A stretch of 64,000 nt of DNA from an uncultured Butyricicoccus sp. (GTDB taxonomy: Bacteria > Bacillota > Clostridia > Oscillospirales > Butyricicoccaceae), in contig URFQ01000001.1 in NCBI GenBank assembly GCA_900547195.1, positions 1 through 64,000 of the forward strand, given 5' to 3'. Below, in pieces: positions 1 to 9,634 of the stretch. Within the stretch, counting starts at the first letter, position 1, and each line of letters opens with the position of its first letter. Position numbers and translations under genes: made by a program. The notes under the pieces are model-generated. The model worked only from the letters and a program-made list of their open reading frames with translations, did no database searches and was not told the DNA's origin.

Positions 1-1
1 C

Positions 2-397
2 GATCAGTGCTGGATCCACGGCAAAGCCTGCGTGATCGAGGACGACTGGCAGGAGCTTTCGGAAAAGCTGGAGCGCGCCGATGTTGTGGCCTTTGCTTAC
101 CCGCTTTACTGGTCGGCCATGCCTGCGCAGCTCAAAGCAGCGATTGACCGCTTGTATTCCTATTGCTCGGATAAAACGCTTCGTCCACTGACCGGCAAGC
201 AGGCCGTGCTGCTGCTCTGCGGCGAATGTGAGGGACAGAAGATCTTTTGTGACGCGCTTTCCATGCATGAAGGTCTGAACGGATATTTTCAATGGACAAC
301 AGTCGGCAAGATTCTTGTCGACAGCGTATTGGAACGCGGCGCGATTGATCAGACCGACGCAGCCAAACGCGCGCACGCGCTCGGCGCGTCCCTATAG
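2..397 (+). CDS. Flavodoxin-fold NAD(P)H-dependent FMN reductase family protein, 5' truncated
   Basis: The reading frame is open from base 2, so the real start lies before the window; about 131 C-terminal residues are present. The first visible residues include two cysteines (CWIHGKAC) followed by acidic residues, as in iron-sulfur flavoprotein or FMN-reductase relatives with a CxxC-type segment. Then comes a flavodoxin-fold strand-loop, 'VVAFAYPLYWSAMPAQLKAAIDRLY', shortened here to its core YPLYW...AQLKAAIDR, the usual FMN-phosphate/isoalloxazine loop region of the NADPH-dependent FMN_red and flavodoxin_2 families. It ends at TAG and is followed at once by a hairpin terminator, so it is the last gene of its unit. 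The physiological partner is unknown. Confidence 0.75.
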   Translation, partial: DQCWIHGKACVIEDDWQELSEKLERADVVAFAYPLYWSAMPAQLKAAIDRLYSYCSDKTLRPLTGKQAVLLLCGECEGQKIFCDALSMHEGLNGYFQWTTVGKILVDSVLERGAIDQTDAAKRAHALGASL

Positions 398-403
398 CCA
401 AAA

Positions 404-429
404 GTTCCTCCTACGGGAGGATCTTTTTA
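404..429 (+). terminator. Rho-independent terminator after the reductase gene
   Basis: Stem TCCTCC / GGAGGA with loop TACG, followed by a run of T (TCTTTTT). It lies 7-30 bases after the stop codon of the upstream gene. Confidence 0.75.
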
Positions 430-436
430 TCGTATT

Positions 437-479
437 ACGGCAAAGGCGGAAACAGATTCTCTGTTTCCGCCTTTGCCGT
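437..479. terminator. Long perfect hairpin between convergent genes
   Basis: A 19-bp perfect inverted repeat (ACGGCAAAGGCGGAAACAG with its complement) around a 5-base loop. It sits between the plus-strand reductase and the minus-strand aldehyde dehydrogenase and probably ends transcription of the latter. Confidence 0.6.
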
Positions 480-527
480 TAAGGGCATTTCATGAAGGGA
501 GGTATATCTACATCTTCCGTTGAAAAA

Positions 528-2025
528 TCACATATTTTTCATCTGCTCAGCAACCTGCGTGCGGAAGTTGGACAGGAAATCGCCCATCCCGTCCGCGTGC
601 TCATGCAGGCGTTTCTTCGGGGATACGTCACAGAAGCCGTAAGTCTTCAGCCGGGTAAACTCAGCGCAGGAATAGCCGGCGCCCTCGTTACCGATACCGG
701 TGCCCTTGCAGCCGCCAAACGGCTGGTCGTTATGACGTAGTGCAGACGAACCATTGACCCAAACCGCCGAGGATTCGATATGCTCAGTGTAGTACCACGA
801 TTTATTCAGTTCCTTGGTGATGACGCAGGAGCTTAGACCATACTTGGACTGGTTTGCAATTGCAACCGCCTCTTCGTCGGTCTCAAAAGTGATGATTGGA
901 ACGACCGGACCGAATACCTCCATATCGCAGGCGATATCCATATCCTTCGTTACATTATCCAGAATGGTGACGTCCATCTCAGGGCCGTTGTTCTTGCCAC
1001 CATAAATAAGCGTCGCGCCCTGATCAATGGTATGCTGGATTTGCTTTACTACGCGCTCTGCTGCCTTGGTGGAAACCAGGCGGGTCAGCTGCGCCGTCGG
1101 ATCGGTCGCATGGCCACGCTTCAGGGTCTTTACAAAGTTGACAAGGCATTTTACAAATACGTCGTGTGCGCGCTTGTGCACGATGGTACGCTTTGGAGAT
1201 GCGCACACCTGACCGTTGTTCTCGTTGATACGTCCCCAGCACAAGCACTCAATTGCCTTTGCAATCAGCTCCGGATCGTCTGCTGCTTCCTCAGTGATAA
1301 TCAGCGGATCGTTGCCGCCCAGTTCCAGAACAACCTTCTTGATGGACGGTGCAGCATCCATCATCATCTCAGACCCAGCTTCGGTACTGCCAGTCATTGC
1401 GATGCACGCAACTTTCTTATTGGTCAGCAGGTTCTTGGTGCAGTCCTCACGGCTGCCGGTCACATAATACAGTACCCCCTCCGGGACGCCTGCTTCATGT
1501 GCCAGGTCGATCAGCTTCTTTACGCAGCATGGCGCAGTGGTCGAAGCCTTGACGATCATGGTATTGCCCATCAACAGCGCCGGAACGACCTTCTGTAGGG
1601 TCAGCTCGACTGGATAGTTGAACGGGATCACCGCTGCAACAACGCCAAGCGCTTCATGGCGAACCAGAACGACATGATCCTCATAGCCTTCGGAGCTATC
1701 GGTCAGCACCTCGCCATACATATGCTTGCCGACCTCGATGTTGGCGCGACCGATCTCTGCCGCGTAAGTAGTTTCCGCACGCGACTGCAGAATCGGCTTA
1801 CCCATTTCACAGGACATATAGTTTGCAATCTCTTCCACGATCGCGGTCGATGAGGTCACAGAACTTGTACAGGATCTGTCCTCTCTCGAAGAGCGGCACC
1901 TTTTCCCAGGCCGGTTGCGCATCAAATGCAGCATCCACCATTTTCAAAATCTCCTCGCCGGTATAATTTGGAACACTGCCTACAACCTTACCGGTCGATT
2001 CGTCGATGATATCCATCATTTGCAT
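528..2025 (-). pseudogene. Aldehyde dehydrogenase family gene with a single-base frameshift
   Basis: NAD(P)-dependent aldehyde dehydrogenase, about 498 residues when the frame is repaired. The N-terminal piece starts at ATG 2025 behind GGAGG. The second frame holds the Rossmann-side motif PFNYPVELTLQKVVPALLMG, the general-base region LELGG (Glu near residue 234), the catalytic cysteine in NNGQVCAS (near 273) and EVFGPVVP. At about 1835-1836 one extra C on the plus strand (G on the coding strand) splits the gene; removing it gives an unbroken DLIDRDREEIANYM. All active-site residues are intact, so either this is very recent damage or a sequence error. It is divergent from the aminotransferase gene at 2252, a pairing typical of amine or semialdehyde catabolism; the true substrate is unknown. 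Confidence 0.85.
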
Positions 2026-2251
2026 AGTTTTTTCCTCCTGAATTTTAAAAGTACATTGTTTGATTCAGCAACAAGCCGTTTACCCTACTAAAAGTTAAGA
2101 AACACTTGAAAACAGAGATTTTATTGGCTGTCGATATTTTTCATGTATGTATTTTTCGGTGGTATAACTAAAGCACGCTTAATTTTCCGGTTAAATTAAT
2201 TTGTTAATCAATCTGCATTTCATTCACAATCATAATAAAGGAGTGACCCGT

Positions 2252-3569
2252 ATGAATCGCATTCAAGAGATCTATCATGAAGCAGAGAAGTATTTCATCG
2301 GCGGCGCATCTGCCGGGCAGCGCTATAACGCAGTCTTAAAGCAGCCGCTCTACATTAGTCGCGCAGACGGCAGCCACATTTTTGATGCTGACGGCAACGA
2401 ATACATCGACTACCACACCTGTGCAGGTGCAGGCCTGTTCGGCCATAATCACCCTCGCATTCGCGAAGCCATCGGCCGCGCAATGGATATGGGGTTTTTT
2501 CATGAATTTTGATACCGAATACCACGTTGAACTGGCGAAGCTGCTTCAGCAGGTATTCCCGAGCTGTGAGCGTATCCGTCTGGCAAACACTGGATCTGAA
2601 GCAACGCAGGCTGCCATCCGTGTTGCGCGCAGCTTCACCGGCCGCGAAAAAATCATCAAATTCGAAGGGCATTTTCACGGTATGCATGAAAACATTTGGT
2701 TCAATCACAACAACGTCAACAAGGTCGATGAATTTGGCGAGGTCGAGACCGTACCTGACTCTCAGGGTTTCCCTTCCAACGCCAAGGATAGCGTTGTCAA
2801 CGTCGTGTTCAATGACATTGGAGCACTGGAGCATGCGGTCGAAAAGTATAAGGATCAAGTTGCCTGCGTGATTCTTGAGCCAATTTCTTTCAACTGTGGC
2901 TGCTACGAAGCACGCAGAGAGTATCTCCAGAAGGTCCGCGAACTGTGCACGCGCGAGGGCATCGTCCTGATCTTTGACGAAGTCGTTTGCGGCCTGCGTA
3001 TGCGTCCGGGTAGCGCCCAGAAGCATTATAACGTGATCCCGGATATGACCACCATGGCCAAGGCCATCGGCGGCGGTCTGCCGATTGCCGCGTTCGGAGG
3101 CCGTGCCGAGATCATGAGCGTACTTAACCCGGTGGGCAAAACCACGGTCAGCGGCACCTATACGGGTTCGCTGATGCCGGTCATCGTTTCCATCGAATGC
3201 ATAAAGATGGCGATGGAGCCGGGCTTCTACGATAAAATTGAAGAAATTGGTGATCATCTATATCGAGGTATTGATGACCTGTTTGTTAAGAACGGGAAAA
3301 AGGGCCACTGCCGCGGCGTAGGCGCACGCTTTGCCATCTATTTCGGCGTAGAGAACACGGAAGACGATTTTGATTTTCGAAAAATCGCTGCTGAGCAGGA
3401 TCGCGCCATGTACAAGAAGTTCGTTACCGAATGCCTGCCGCGCGGCCTGTGGTTCCACGACACGGCCGGCCCGGTTTCTCCGGCGCACTACGGCATCACC
3501 ATCGCACATACCCAACAAGATATTGACGAAACCTTGACCCGCATGGACGATATCTTCAAGCTGTTCTAA
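2252..3569 (+). pseudogene. Class III PLP aminotransferase (glutamate-1-semialdehyde aminotransferase-like), frameshifted
   Basis: Reconstructed length about 438 residues. The start at 2252 follows AAAGGAGTG. The N-terminal part reads DGSHIFDADGNEYIDY and GHNHPRIREAI; the body has LANTGSEATQAAIRVAR, FEGHFHGMHE, the PLP-binding aspartate in IFDEVVCGLR and the Schiff-base lysine in MAKAIGGGLP (near residue 270). The two pieces join at about 2492-2502, in a GGGGTTTTTT run: one base too many breaks MGFFMNFDTEYHVEL. This fits the glutamate-1-semialdehyde 2,1-aminomutase or beta-amino-acid aminotransferase group more than omega-transaminases, but no haem genes are nearby, so a catabolic role with the divergent aldehyde dehydrogenase is more likely. 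The break may be sequence error. Confidence 0.85.
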
Positions 3570-3685
3570 ATCCCTTCCGATCCCATCTTACTCTTTTCCA
3601 CTTTTTTATTTCTGTTGCACACGGACATGCGGCAGGGCTCCCTCTGCCGCTTCCGTCCAGTGCACAACGAACAGGAGGCGGCATC

Positions 3686-4219
3686 ATGGAAACCCAAAAC
3701 GGCCTTATCCATATCTACTGCGGCGACGGCAAAGGAAAGACGACTGCCGCTTTTGGCCTTGCTATGCGGTGCGCTGGCTACGGTCAACACGTCCTCATTG
3801 TACAGTTCCTAAAGGGTTGGGACAGCGGTGAGCTGCGCGCTGCTGAACGGTTCCCTGAAATTGAACTGCTGCGCGGAGACGCCTCGAACAAGTTTGTATT
3901 CCAAATGGACGATGGTGAAAAGCAGGCTGTTTTAAAAAAGCATACCGAGATCGTCGCCCGCGCAAAAACCCTTTTGTCCGATGGCGGCTTCCGCCTGCTG
4001 ATCCTGGACGAGGTTCTGTCCGCCTGGAACCTTGGGCTGGTTGACCACAGCGCGGTTTTACAGCTATTGCAGGATCGTCCCGCGGAAGTGGAGGTGGTCA
4101 TGACCGGCCGTAACCCCCCGCCTGAATTAAGCGCCCTGGCAGACTATATATCTGAAGTTCGTAAGGTGCGACATCCCTATGATCGAGGCATAGACGCGCG
4201 CCGCTGCATCGAATTTTGA
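3686..4219 (+). CDS. cobO: Cob(I)yrinic acid a,c-diamide adenosyltransferase (CobO/BtuR family)
   Basis: 177 residues, usual family length. The ATG at 3686 follows AGGAGGCGGC. The Walker A loop GDGKGKTTAAFGLAMR is at residues 13-28, then VLIVQFLKGWDSGE and the LLILDEVLSAWNLGLV segment typical of CobA/CobO enzymes, and TGRNPPPEL near the C terminus. These enzymes move the adenosyl group of ATP onto cob(I)alamin or corrinoid precursors. No other cobamide gene is in the window, so it may supply adenosylcobalamin for salvage or for a B12-dependent mutase elsewhere. It is 116 bp after the aminotransferase and ends before a strong terminator. Confidence 0.9.
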   Translation: METQNGLIHIYCGDGKGKTTAAFGLAMRCAGYGQHVLIVQFLKGWDSGELRAAERFPEIELLRGDASNKFVFQMDDGEKQAVLKKHTEIVARAKTLLSDGGFRLLILDEVLSAWNLGLVDHSAVLQLLQDRPAEVEVVMTGRNPPPELSALADYISEVRKVRHPYDRGIDARRCIEF

Positions 4220-4270
4220 CCATTTCTCCTATATAACTTCCCCCTTCTTCCCTTTTACTCAAATCGGGAA

Positions 4271-4312
4271 ACAGCCCTGCATGAGAGTTTCATGCAGGGC
4301 TGTTCCTGTTTC
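4271..4312. terminator. Bidirectional terminator between cobO and the AraC-GH39 gene
   Basis: Perfect 14-bp stem ACAGCCCTGCATGA with its complement around a 5-base loop, between convergent genes. Confidence 0.75.
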
Positions 4313-4321
4313 GACGGGCGA

Positions 4322-6775
4322 TTATTCTTCGTGTGTATTAATTATGATTTGCACAACCTCCAAGGGTTCCAGCGTCACTTTTATATCCGTCAGCGTTCCG
4401 CGCCGTTCCATCCATCGCACCGGTTCCGAACGATGCTTTAAATAGGCCAGATTATCAGCCGACAACTCTTCCGGGGCTCCTAATCGTATCCATTCGTCCA
4501 GCGAGCTTCCGCTATTACGCCCAATGCGAAAATATTGGCAAACAAAGCTTTTCCCTTCCGCATCCGGGATGCTTATCTCGTACTCAACCGGCGCTTTCTT
4601 CTGGAATGCACTATATCGTTCGCTCGGCGCATGAAATTCAAACAGCATCCGATACATGGTGTTATAATGGCAGTAATGATATAACAAAATTTGGATTTGC
4701 GCGGCGCTGCGGGTAACATACCAGCCATCCCCTGCGTCAAGCAACTCATGGCCCATATGGGCAAGCAGCTCATATGCATAAAAAGATGCTTTTGGAATTC
4801 CGTTATATGTGATCAGGCCATGCCCTCCATGAAACAGCTTACCGTCGATCTTCCAGTCGTTAATCAAGTCGCTGACCGTCCAGTATGCCTTTCCTTTTGT
4901 TTGATCCATGTTTTCCAGCATATTTTTCACAATATAAACCGCCTTATAACAGGTATCGCTGCACAAATCACGCTGCCAAATAGTTGAATCCCATTCGTCG
5001 ATCCAAACCGGCAGGTTTCCAAGCCCAAGCGATGCAGCCGCCTGCTTTAGCGCCGCAAGCGCATCTGCCATAAAATTTTCGTTGCTGCTCAACCCAAAAG
5101 AGGCTGTCAGATCGTTTTGATGGACAATGCGGTTGAAGTCGGATGCAATTTCGTCAAACGAATGCGGAAAGGAATGCATGGTTAAAAAATCGGGTATGCA
5201 TCCATCTGCAAGGCATTGCTGTAAAAATACAGATACCGTCTGATCCTCGGTGTTCAACAGCAAGCTTCCTTCGATTCCCGGGCCGCCAAACTGTAGCTCC
5301 GGGTCCACGGATTTGACCGTCCTCCAAGTCTCCCTGTATAATTGATAATACTCCTGCAATGTCAGGAACCCATATAATGAAAACGTAATACTGAACAGCG
5401 TAAATTTCCATTGCCGTACAATGGACAGCCCGTTCCGGCTGATGCAGTGCGTCAAAAAACCGCGCACCAGCGCGCACCATTTATCGAGATCATTTGGAAA
5501 CCCGATATAACTGTGGTTCTGGTATACATGCGATTTCCGAGGGGCCAGCGCCTGTGGCAGAAAACTAAATTCGAGAAACATTTTAAGCTGCTGCGCCAGC
5601 AGCCGGTCAAGCAGCAAATCAACATAAGTAAAGTGCAGGTATGGCTTCCCCTGTTCATCTTCATCATAAAAGTGCATGGAATCGCTGAAAATGCCGTGAA
5701 ACCGGACGTATTCAAAGCCGATTGCTGTTTGCACCCTGGCGATCTGTTCCTGTACCTCCGCCGTGCAGCAATCGTCCGCATATCCGGCATTGATGATTGT
5801 GCGCCAATCATGTGCTATTGGTTTCCCCCGCTGCCGTGCGCGCACGGAAATGCTTTTCCGGCTGGGCTGCTGCACCGCCGCAGTTTCCGCTTCCGTTTGC
5901 TCCTGCGCTCCATAACGCAGCAGTGTCTGGAACCGGGTGCCGGGCGGGCGCTCCGGGATGGCCAGCGTACATGTCGGAATCAGCTTCAAGCTGTGGAACT
6001 GCGCAAGCCCTTTTCGAAATTTCCCCGGTGTAGTCCCATATTTCCTGCGGAATCGTTCAATAAAAGTATCCACCCGGCCAAAACCATTGTCCAGTGCAAT
6101 ATTGGTAATGCTCTTCGCGGTATTGCACAGCTCGAAAAAGCCATGATCAAGACGGATATCACTGAGATACTGCGTAAAGGTTGTGTCCAGCTTGTCCCTG
6201 AAAAACTGTGAAAGGTAATTGGGGGACAGGTATTCCTGCGTTGCCAGGTCACGCAGCGTCACCTCTTCCGCATAATGGGTATGAAGGTACTGCAAGATGC
6301 GCGATACGCGCGGCTGATCCGTAGCCAAGGCCATATGTTCTTCACGCCGAAAGCGGATGAGCTGATGAAATAGTTCATACACATGGCTGAGCAACTCCAA
6401 CTGCCCATGCGGCCGCTCCCCAAAGTATATTTGAAAAAGTGCAGCCAGCTCAGTCCGCAGCGCATCAAAGCCATTCTGTTTGGGCTGTGCGCAGGAAATA
6501 CAGTCAAACTGCATTCCCCGGATCTGGCCAAGCATCTGCTGCGGAAAACAGAAAGAAAGTGCGGTAGACGCGCCCAGCAATTCGACATTATGCAATTCAA
6601 ACGGATTTATCACGATAACGTCCGCTTCATGCATCAGGTACTGCCGTCCCTGCAACGTGGCTTTCGCTTTCCCCGTAAGCTGATACTGGATTTGCAGGCT
6701 GTCATGCCAATGGATCTGTTTCGACGGGGCTGTTTCATATACAATACAGATTTCTGAAACCGGTGTGGCATCCAT
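4322..6775 (-). CDS. AraC-family regulator fused to a GH39-like domain that lacks the acid/base motif
   Basis: About 817 residues. Order: cupin-like sensor (residues 1-140, SKQIHWHDSLQIQYQLTG), AraC DNA-binding domain (about 165-265, with LRDLATQEYLSPNYLSQFF and NIALDNGFGRVDTFIERF), then a glycoside-hydrolase-39-like TIM barrel (about 330-700). The nucleophile segment WIDEWDSTIW is present near residue 592. Where GH39 enzymes carry the acid/base Glu in an NEPN motif (near 460), this protein reads FTLFSITFSLYGF, so hydrolysis is doubtful and the barrel may serve as a sugar sensor. I chose ATG 6775 over 6781 because it sits eight bases from AAGGAGG. Such fusions are known in Clostridia and Bacilli. 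Target genes are not evident. Confidence 0.85.
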   Translation of the reverse strand: MDATPVSEICIVYETAPSKQIHWHDSLQIQYQLTGKAKATLQGRQYLMHEADVIVINPFELHNVELLGASTALSFCFPQQMLGQIRGMQFDCISCAQPKQNGFDALRTELAALFQIYFGERPHGQLELLSHVYELFHQLIRFRREEHMALATDQPRVSRILQYLHTHYAEEVTLRDLATQEYLSPNYLSQFFRDKLDTTFTQYLSDIRLDHGFFELCNTAKSITNIALDNGFGRVDTFIERFRRKYGTTPGKFRKGLAQFHSLKLIPTCTLAIPERPPGTRFQTLLRYGAQEQTEAETAAVQQPSRKSISVRARQRGKPIAHDWRTIINAGYADDCCTAEVQEQIARVQTAIGFEYVRFHGIFSDSMHFYDEDEQGKPYLHFTYVDLLLDRLLAQQLKMFLEFSFLPQALAPRKSHVYQNHSYIGFPNDLDKWCALVRGFLTHCISRNGLSIVRQWKFTLFSITFSLYGFLTLQEYYQLYRETWRTVKSVDPELQFGGPGIEGSLLLNTEDQTVSVFLQQCLADGCIPDFLTMHSFPHSFDEIASDFNRIVHQNDLTASFGLSSNENFMADALAALKQAAASLGLGNLPVWIDEWDSTIWQRDLCSDTCYKAVYIVKNMLENMDQTKGKAYWTVSDLINDWKIDGKLFHGGHGLITYNGIPKASFYAYELLAHMGHELLDAGDGWYVTRSAAQIQILLYHYCHYNTMYRMLFEFHAPSERYSAFQKKAPVEYEISIPDAEGKSFVCQYFRIGRNSGSSLDEWIRLGAPEELSADNLAYLKHRSEPVRWMERRGTLTDIKVTLEPLEVVQIIINTHEE

Positions 6776-6851
6776 GTCCATCCCTCCTTTTTGCAAGCCA
6801 TTTACATCACATAACTACATCAGGGGGTGTTATTCTGTCGGGAAAAAGCGA

Positions 6852-7169
6852 ATGAAAAGGTATCCCATGGAAATCAGGCAAGCAGTCATTCGACGGATCA
6901 AAGGCGGCGAAAGCCAGGAATCCTTAAGTAGAGAATACGGTATCAGCAGATGGGCAATACAGTGCTGGTTAAAAGAGCGTCATTTGGTGGGGAAGCTCTT
7001 TTGCAAGCTCAAAAACAACCGCCGTTTTGCCACCGAATACGAAAAAAATCGCCTTTTTTCCAGGCTGTTCCCGCCTGGCTTGCATTCTTGTTTGGTTACT
7101 CTGATAGTTTCAAAACAGACTCTAGGCCTACTCATGTTTTTGATAAATCCCTTGTCTCCGCTGCTTTGA
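6852..7169 (+). pseudogene. Helix-turn-helix fragment of a transposase-like protein
   Basis: The first 50 residues (MKRYPMEIRQAVIRRI, GESQESLSREYGISRWAIQCWL) resemble the N-terminal helix-turn-helix of IS3-type OrfA proteins. The rest loses resemblance and runs tail-to-tail into the flavodoxin-like gene, so this is a decayed fragment. No terminal repeats were found. Confidence 0.45.
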
Positions 7170-7476
7170 TTCGGGCGGCCTTGTCCATTACATTACGCGC
7201 AAATGCGCCAATGGCGCATAGATCTTTTCCCCCTCCAAAACAGGTATGTCCGAACGGTACTAAAATATGCTGCTTGGCTTCCTGTAAAAAAGCGTCGATT
7301 TCCGAAGATTGAATTTGGGCATTGTTTCCCCAGAAAATCACATCAGCTGTCAGCGCCGTCGGACAGGGCTTACCTTGATAAATGCACTCTCCCGGCTGCA
7401 GGGCGGCATACATGGATTCGGCCAGCCGTCTGGTATTATCCCCTAACGTAGTATAAACGATTGCACATCTCAGCAT
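7132..7476 (-). CDS. Short flavodoxin-fold protein
   Basis: 114 residues from ATG 7476, which has AGAGGAC seven bases upstream. The N terminus reads AIVYTTLGDNTRRLAESM, a flavodoxin phosphate-binding loop (T-x-T/L-G-x-N/T pattern), followed by a second strand ADVIFWGNNAQ and a GHTCFGGGKD glycine-rich segment. It is shorter than flavodoxins (about 140-170) and may bind FMN weakly or be a scaffold. It is on the same strand as the molybdenum cofactor operon, 250 bp beyond its last gene, and could be a late member of it. The function is not established. Confidence 0.6.
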   Translation of the reverse strand: MLRCAIVYTTLGDNTRRLAESMYAALQPGECIYQGKPCPTALTADVIFWGNNAQIQSSEIDAFLQEAKQHILVPFGHTCFGGGKDLCAIGAFARNVMDKAARIKAAETRDLSKT

Positions 7477-7727
7477 GGTTATGTCCTCTTTTCTGTATTC
7501 GCAAGCGGCAGCACTGCTTCCAGTGGCACATGCACGAGAATCTGCCCGCGCGCCTTCCATTGTTATAGGTTGATTTGTTTGTTTTCCAGCATAGCCGCTC
7601 TCCGCCGCTTACCGGTCTCGGATACAGAGGTTGACGCTCTTCAATGCCGTGCGGCAGCGTGGCTGCACCCGGCCCCAAAAAGTTTGCTCCCGTCCAAGAG
7701 GCACACGCAGCACACAGCGAACCGGTC
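7477..7727. other. Intergenic stretch between mogA and the flavodoxin-like gene
   Basis: No convincing gene. On the minus strand a short frame starting near 7596 (MLENKQINL) meets one stop and then reads on as GQILVHVPLEAVLPLANTEKR to a stop just before ATG 7476. That tail looks protein-like and may be a gene remnant. Confidence 0.3.
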
Positions 7728-8225
7728 TTATACCGGCGCTGCGCATTCGCTCACCGTACCTTTCAACACGGCAACCGCATGTTTAAGCACCGGGAGCACA
7801 ATGTCCATGCATTCCCGCACAGCCTTTGGGCTGCCCGGGAAGTTCACAATCAGCGTTTGTCCCCGTGTCACAGCGACCCCGCGCGACAGCATCGAACACG
7901 GCGCCTTTTCCGCGGTCCGCACCCGCATGGCTTCCGCGATACCCGGCACCTGCCGGTCGCAGACGTGCAACGTGGCTTCCGGGGTCACGTCGCGCGGGGA
8001 AAGCCCGGTGCCGCCGGTCGTCAGCACCACATCAGCCTTCACGATATCGCAGAGATAGATCAGCTTGCCCTCGATGAGCACCATTTCATCGGGCACAATG
8101 CCATACCAGACCGTTTCATATCCGGCCGCGCGCAAACGGTCCGCAATCGCGGGGCCGCTTGCATCCGCGCGCTGTCCTTCGCTGCCCTTGTCGCTGACCG
8201 TCAAGATCCCGATTCGCAGCATCAC
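7728..8225 (-). CDS. mogA: Molybdopterin adenylyltransferase family protein (MogA/MoaB)
   Basis: 165 residues. It carries ILTVSDKGSEGQRADASGP at the N terminus and the molybdopterin-binding signature TTGGTGLSPRDVTPEAT at about 85-102, then PGSPKAV toward the C terminus. The family adenylates molybdopterin before molybdate insertion, or, as MoaB, has a related role. Its start overlaps the stop of the MOSC gene by four bases, so the two are translationally coupled. With moaA, the MoeA-like gene and moaC in the window, the host can make Mo-cofactor for the hydroxylase at 18-22 kb. Confidence 0.9.
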   Translation of the reverse strand: MMLRIGILTVSDKGSEGQRADASGPAIADRLRAAGYETVWYGIVPDEMVLIEGKLIYLCDIVKADVVLTTGGTGLSPRDVTPEATLHVCDRQVPGIAEAMRVRTAEKAPCSMLSRGVAVTRGQTLIVNFPGSPKAVRECMDIVLPVLKHAVAVLKGTVSECAAPV

Positions 8226-8677
8226 CCAGCACCGCCTTCCGCGACCCGAATCTCATCGCCGGGACGGATCGTCCCTTCGCTGAGCACCTTCACGAAAATC
8301 CCCTCCTTCGGCATGACGCAGGCGCCGATACGACGGAAGATCTCACAGTGCTTATGGCACTCCTTACCGATTTGGGTCACCTCGGTCAGGCATGTACCGA
8401 GATACAGGCGGGTGCCGACAGGCAGCGTATGCAGGAAAATGCCCTTTGTCGTGATGTTCTCGGCAAATTTACCTGGATCCAGACCCTCCACGCCCAAAGC
8501 CGTCATTCCATCGATACTCTCCCGCGCCAGCAAGCTGATCTGCCGGTGCCATGCTCCTGCATGTGCATCGCCTACAATTCCGTGGCCGATACGCAGCTCG
8601 GCGCTCTCCACCGGCGTCTTGATGTCGCCGCGCCGCATGCTGATATTGATTGCCTCAATGGTTGCCATTTGCTTCAT
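8222..8677 (-). CDS. MOSC domain protein
   Basis: 151 residues, a stand-alone MOSC domain. The conserved cysteine lies in TQIGKECHKHCEIFRRIG, preceded by LPVGTRLYLGTCLTEVT; the N-terminal half has IVGDAHAGAWHRQISLL. MOSC domains bind sulfur-carried molybdenum cofactor, and in bacteria free-standing ones often sit in Mo-cofactor operons, where a role in sulfur transfer or Moco handling is proposed. The ATG overlaps the TGA of moaA (ATGA). An alternative ATG lies 9 bases downstream (8668). Confidence 0.85.
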   Translation of the reverse strand: MKQMATIEAINISMRRGDIKTPVESAELRIGHGIVGDAHAGAWHRQISLLARESIDGMTALGVEGLDPGKFAENITTKGIFLHTLPVGTRLYLGTCLTEVTQIGKECHKHCEIFRRIGACVMPKEGIFVKVLSEGTIRPGDEIRVAEGGAG

Positions 8678-9621
8678 CCTCCAATCTGGTTCATGGCCCG
8701 CTCTGCGTGATATTGTGCCGTAAAGCAGTGTCCCTCCGGCTTTCGAAACATGGCCTCCCGCATCACACGGCAGAGCTGGTCGCCTTGCTCATGCAGCCAG
8801 GGGCGCAGATCGGTCTCCCGGTCATCTCCCAGGCACATACGCAGTTTGCCGTCGCTCGTCAGGCGGACACGATTGCAGTCCCGGCAGAATTTATGCGAGA
8901 TCGGGTTGATGAACCCGATCCGTCCTGCGAATCCATCCGCGCGGTAGTCCTCCGAGGGTTGAGAAGCATAACGCGCCCCCACCTGATACAGCTCCGGATG
9001 CCGGGCGAGGATCTCGCCGCCGGACACGCGCCGGTCATCCTGCGTCCCGAGTGCACTGAACGGCATCAGCTCGATAAAACGCACATCCACCGGATATTCC
9101 CGTGCCAGCGCAATGAAATCCTCAATCTCGCTGTCGTTTTCCCCGCGCACCAGAACCACATTGAGCTTAATTCCCATTCGTTCGCGCACCGCCGCATCCA
9201 TGCCGTCCAGTACCTGTTTCAAATCCCCGCCGCGTGTCATGCGGCGGTAGCGCGCCGCATCCAGCGAGTCCAGGCTGATGTTGATGCGCCCGAGACCGGC
9301 CGCATGCAGTCCGGCAATGCGCTCTGCCAGCCCCTGGGCGTTGGTTGTCATGCTCAGGTCGCGAATTTGTGCAAAACCCGCCGCCATACGGACAATCTGC
9401 TCAAGATCCTTGCGCACCAGCGGTTCTCCGCCGGTCAGGCGCACCTTGGTGATGCCAAGCGCGGTGAAAATCCCCATCAGACGCATCAGTTCGGGAAGGC
9501 TGAGTTCCTGTCCCGCTTGGCAATGCCCATTCTCTTCCCGGCAGTAAATGCATTTCAGGTTGCAGCGTTCGGTCAAGGATATCCGCAGATAATGAAGGTC
9601 GCGCCCCATCCAATCACGCAT
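8674..9621 (-). CDS. moaA: GTP 3',8-cyclase MoaA (radical SAM)
   Basis: 315 residues from ATG 9621, which follows AAGGAGC; the frame is open upstream but without a better start. The radical-SAM cluster motif CNLKCIYC is near residue 20, LTGGEPLVRKDL follows, and the second cluster cysteines are in FCRDCNRVRLT and KLRMCL. The protein ends in Gly-Gly, the C-terminal tail needed for catalysis with MoaC. It converts GTP to 3',8-cyclo-GTP, the first step of molybdopterin synthesis. The partner moaC is 15 kb away at 24.5 kb under a related operator. Confidence 0.92.
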   Translation of the reverse strand: MRDWMGRDLHYLRISLTERCNLKCIYCREENGHCQAGQELSLPELMRLMGIFTALGITKVRLTGGEPLVRKDLEQIVRMAAGFAQIRDLSMTTNAQGLAERIAGLHAAGLGRINISLDSLDAARYRRMTRGGDLKQVLDGMDAAVRERMGIKLNVVLVRGENDSEIEDFIALAREYPVDVRFIELMPFSALGTQDDRRVSGGEILARHPELYQVGARYASQPSEDYRADGFAGRIGFINPISHKFCRDCNRVRLTSDGKLRMCLGDDRETDLRPWLHEQGDQLCRVMREAMFRKPEGHCFTAQYHAERAMNQIGG

Positions 9622-9634
9622 TGCCCTGCTCCTT

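Noticed and set aside
3570..3685. Cobalamin riboswitch before cobO
   Set aside because: The 116-bp gap is too short for one and has no recognisable B12-box sequence.
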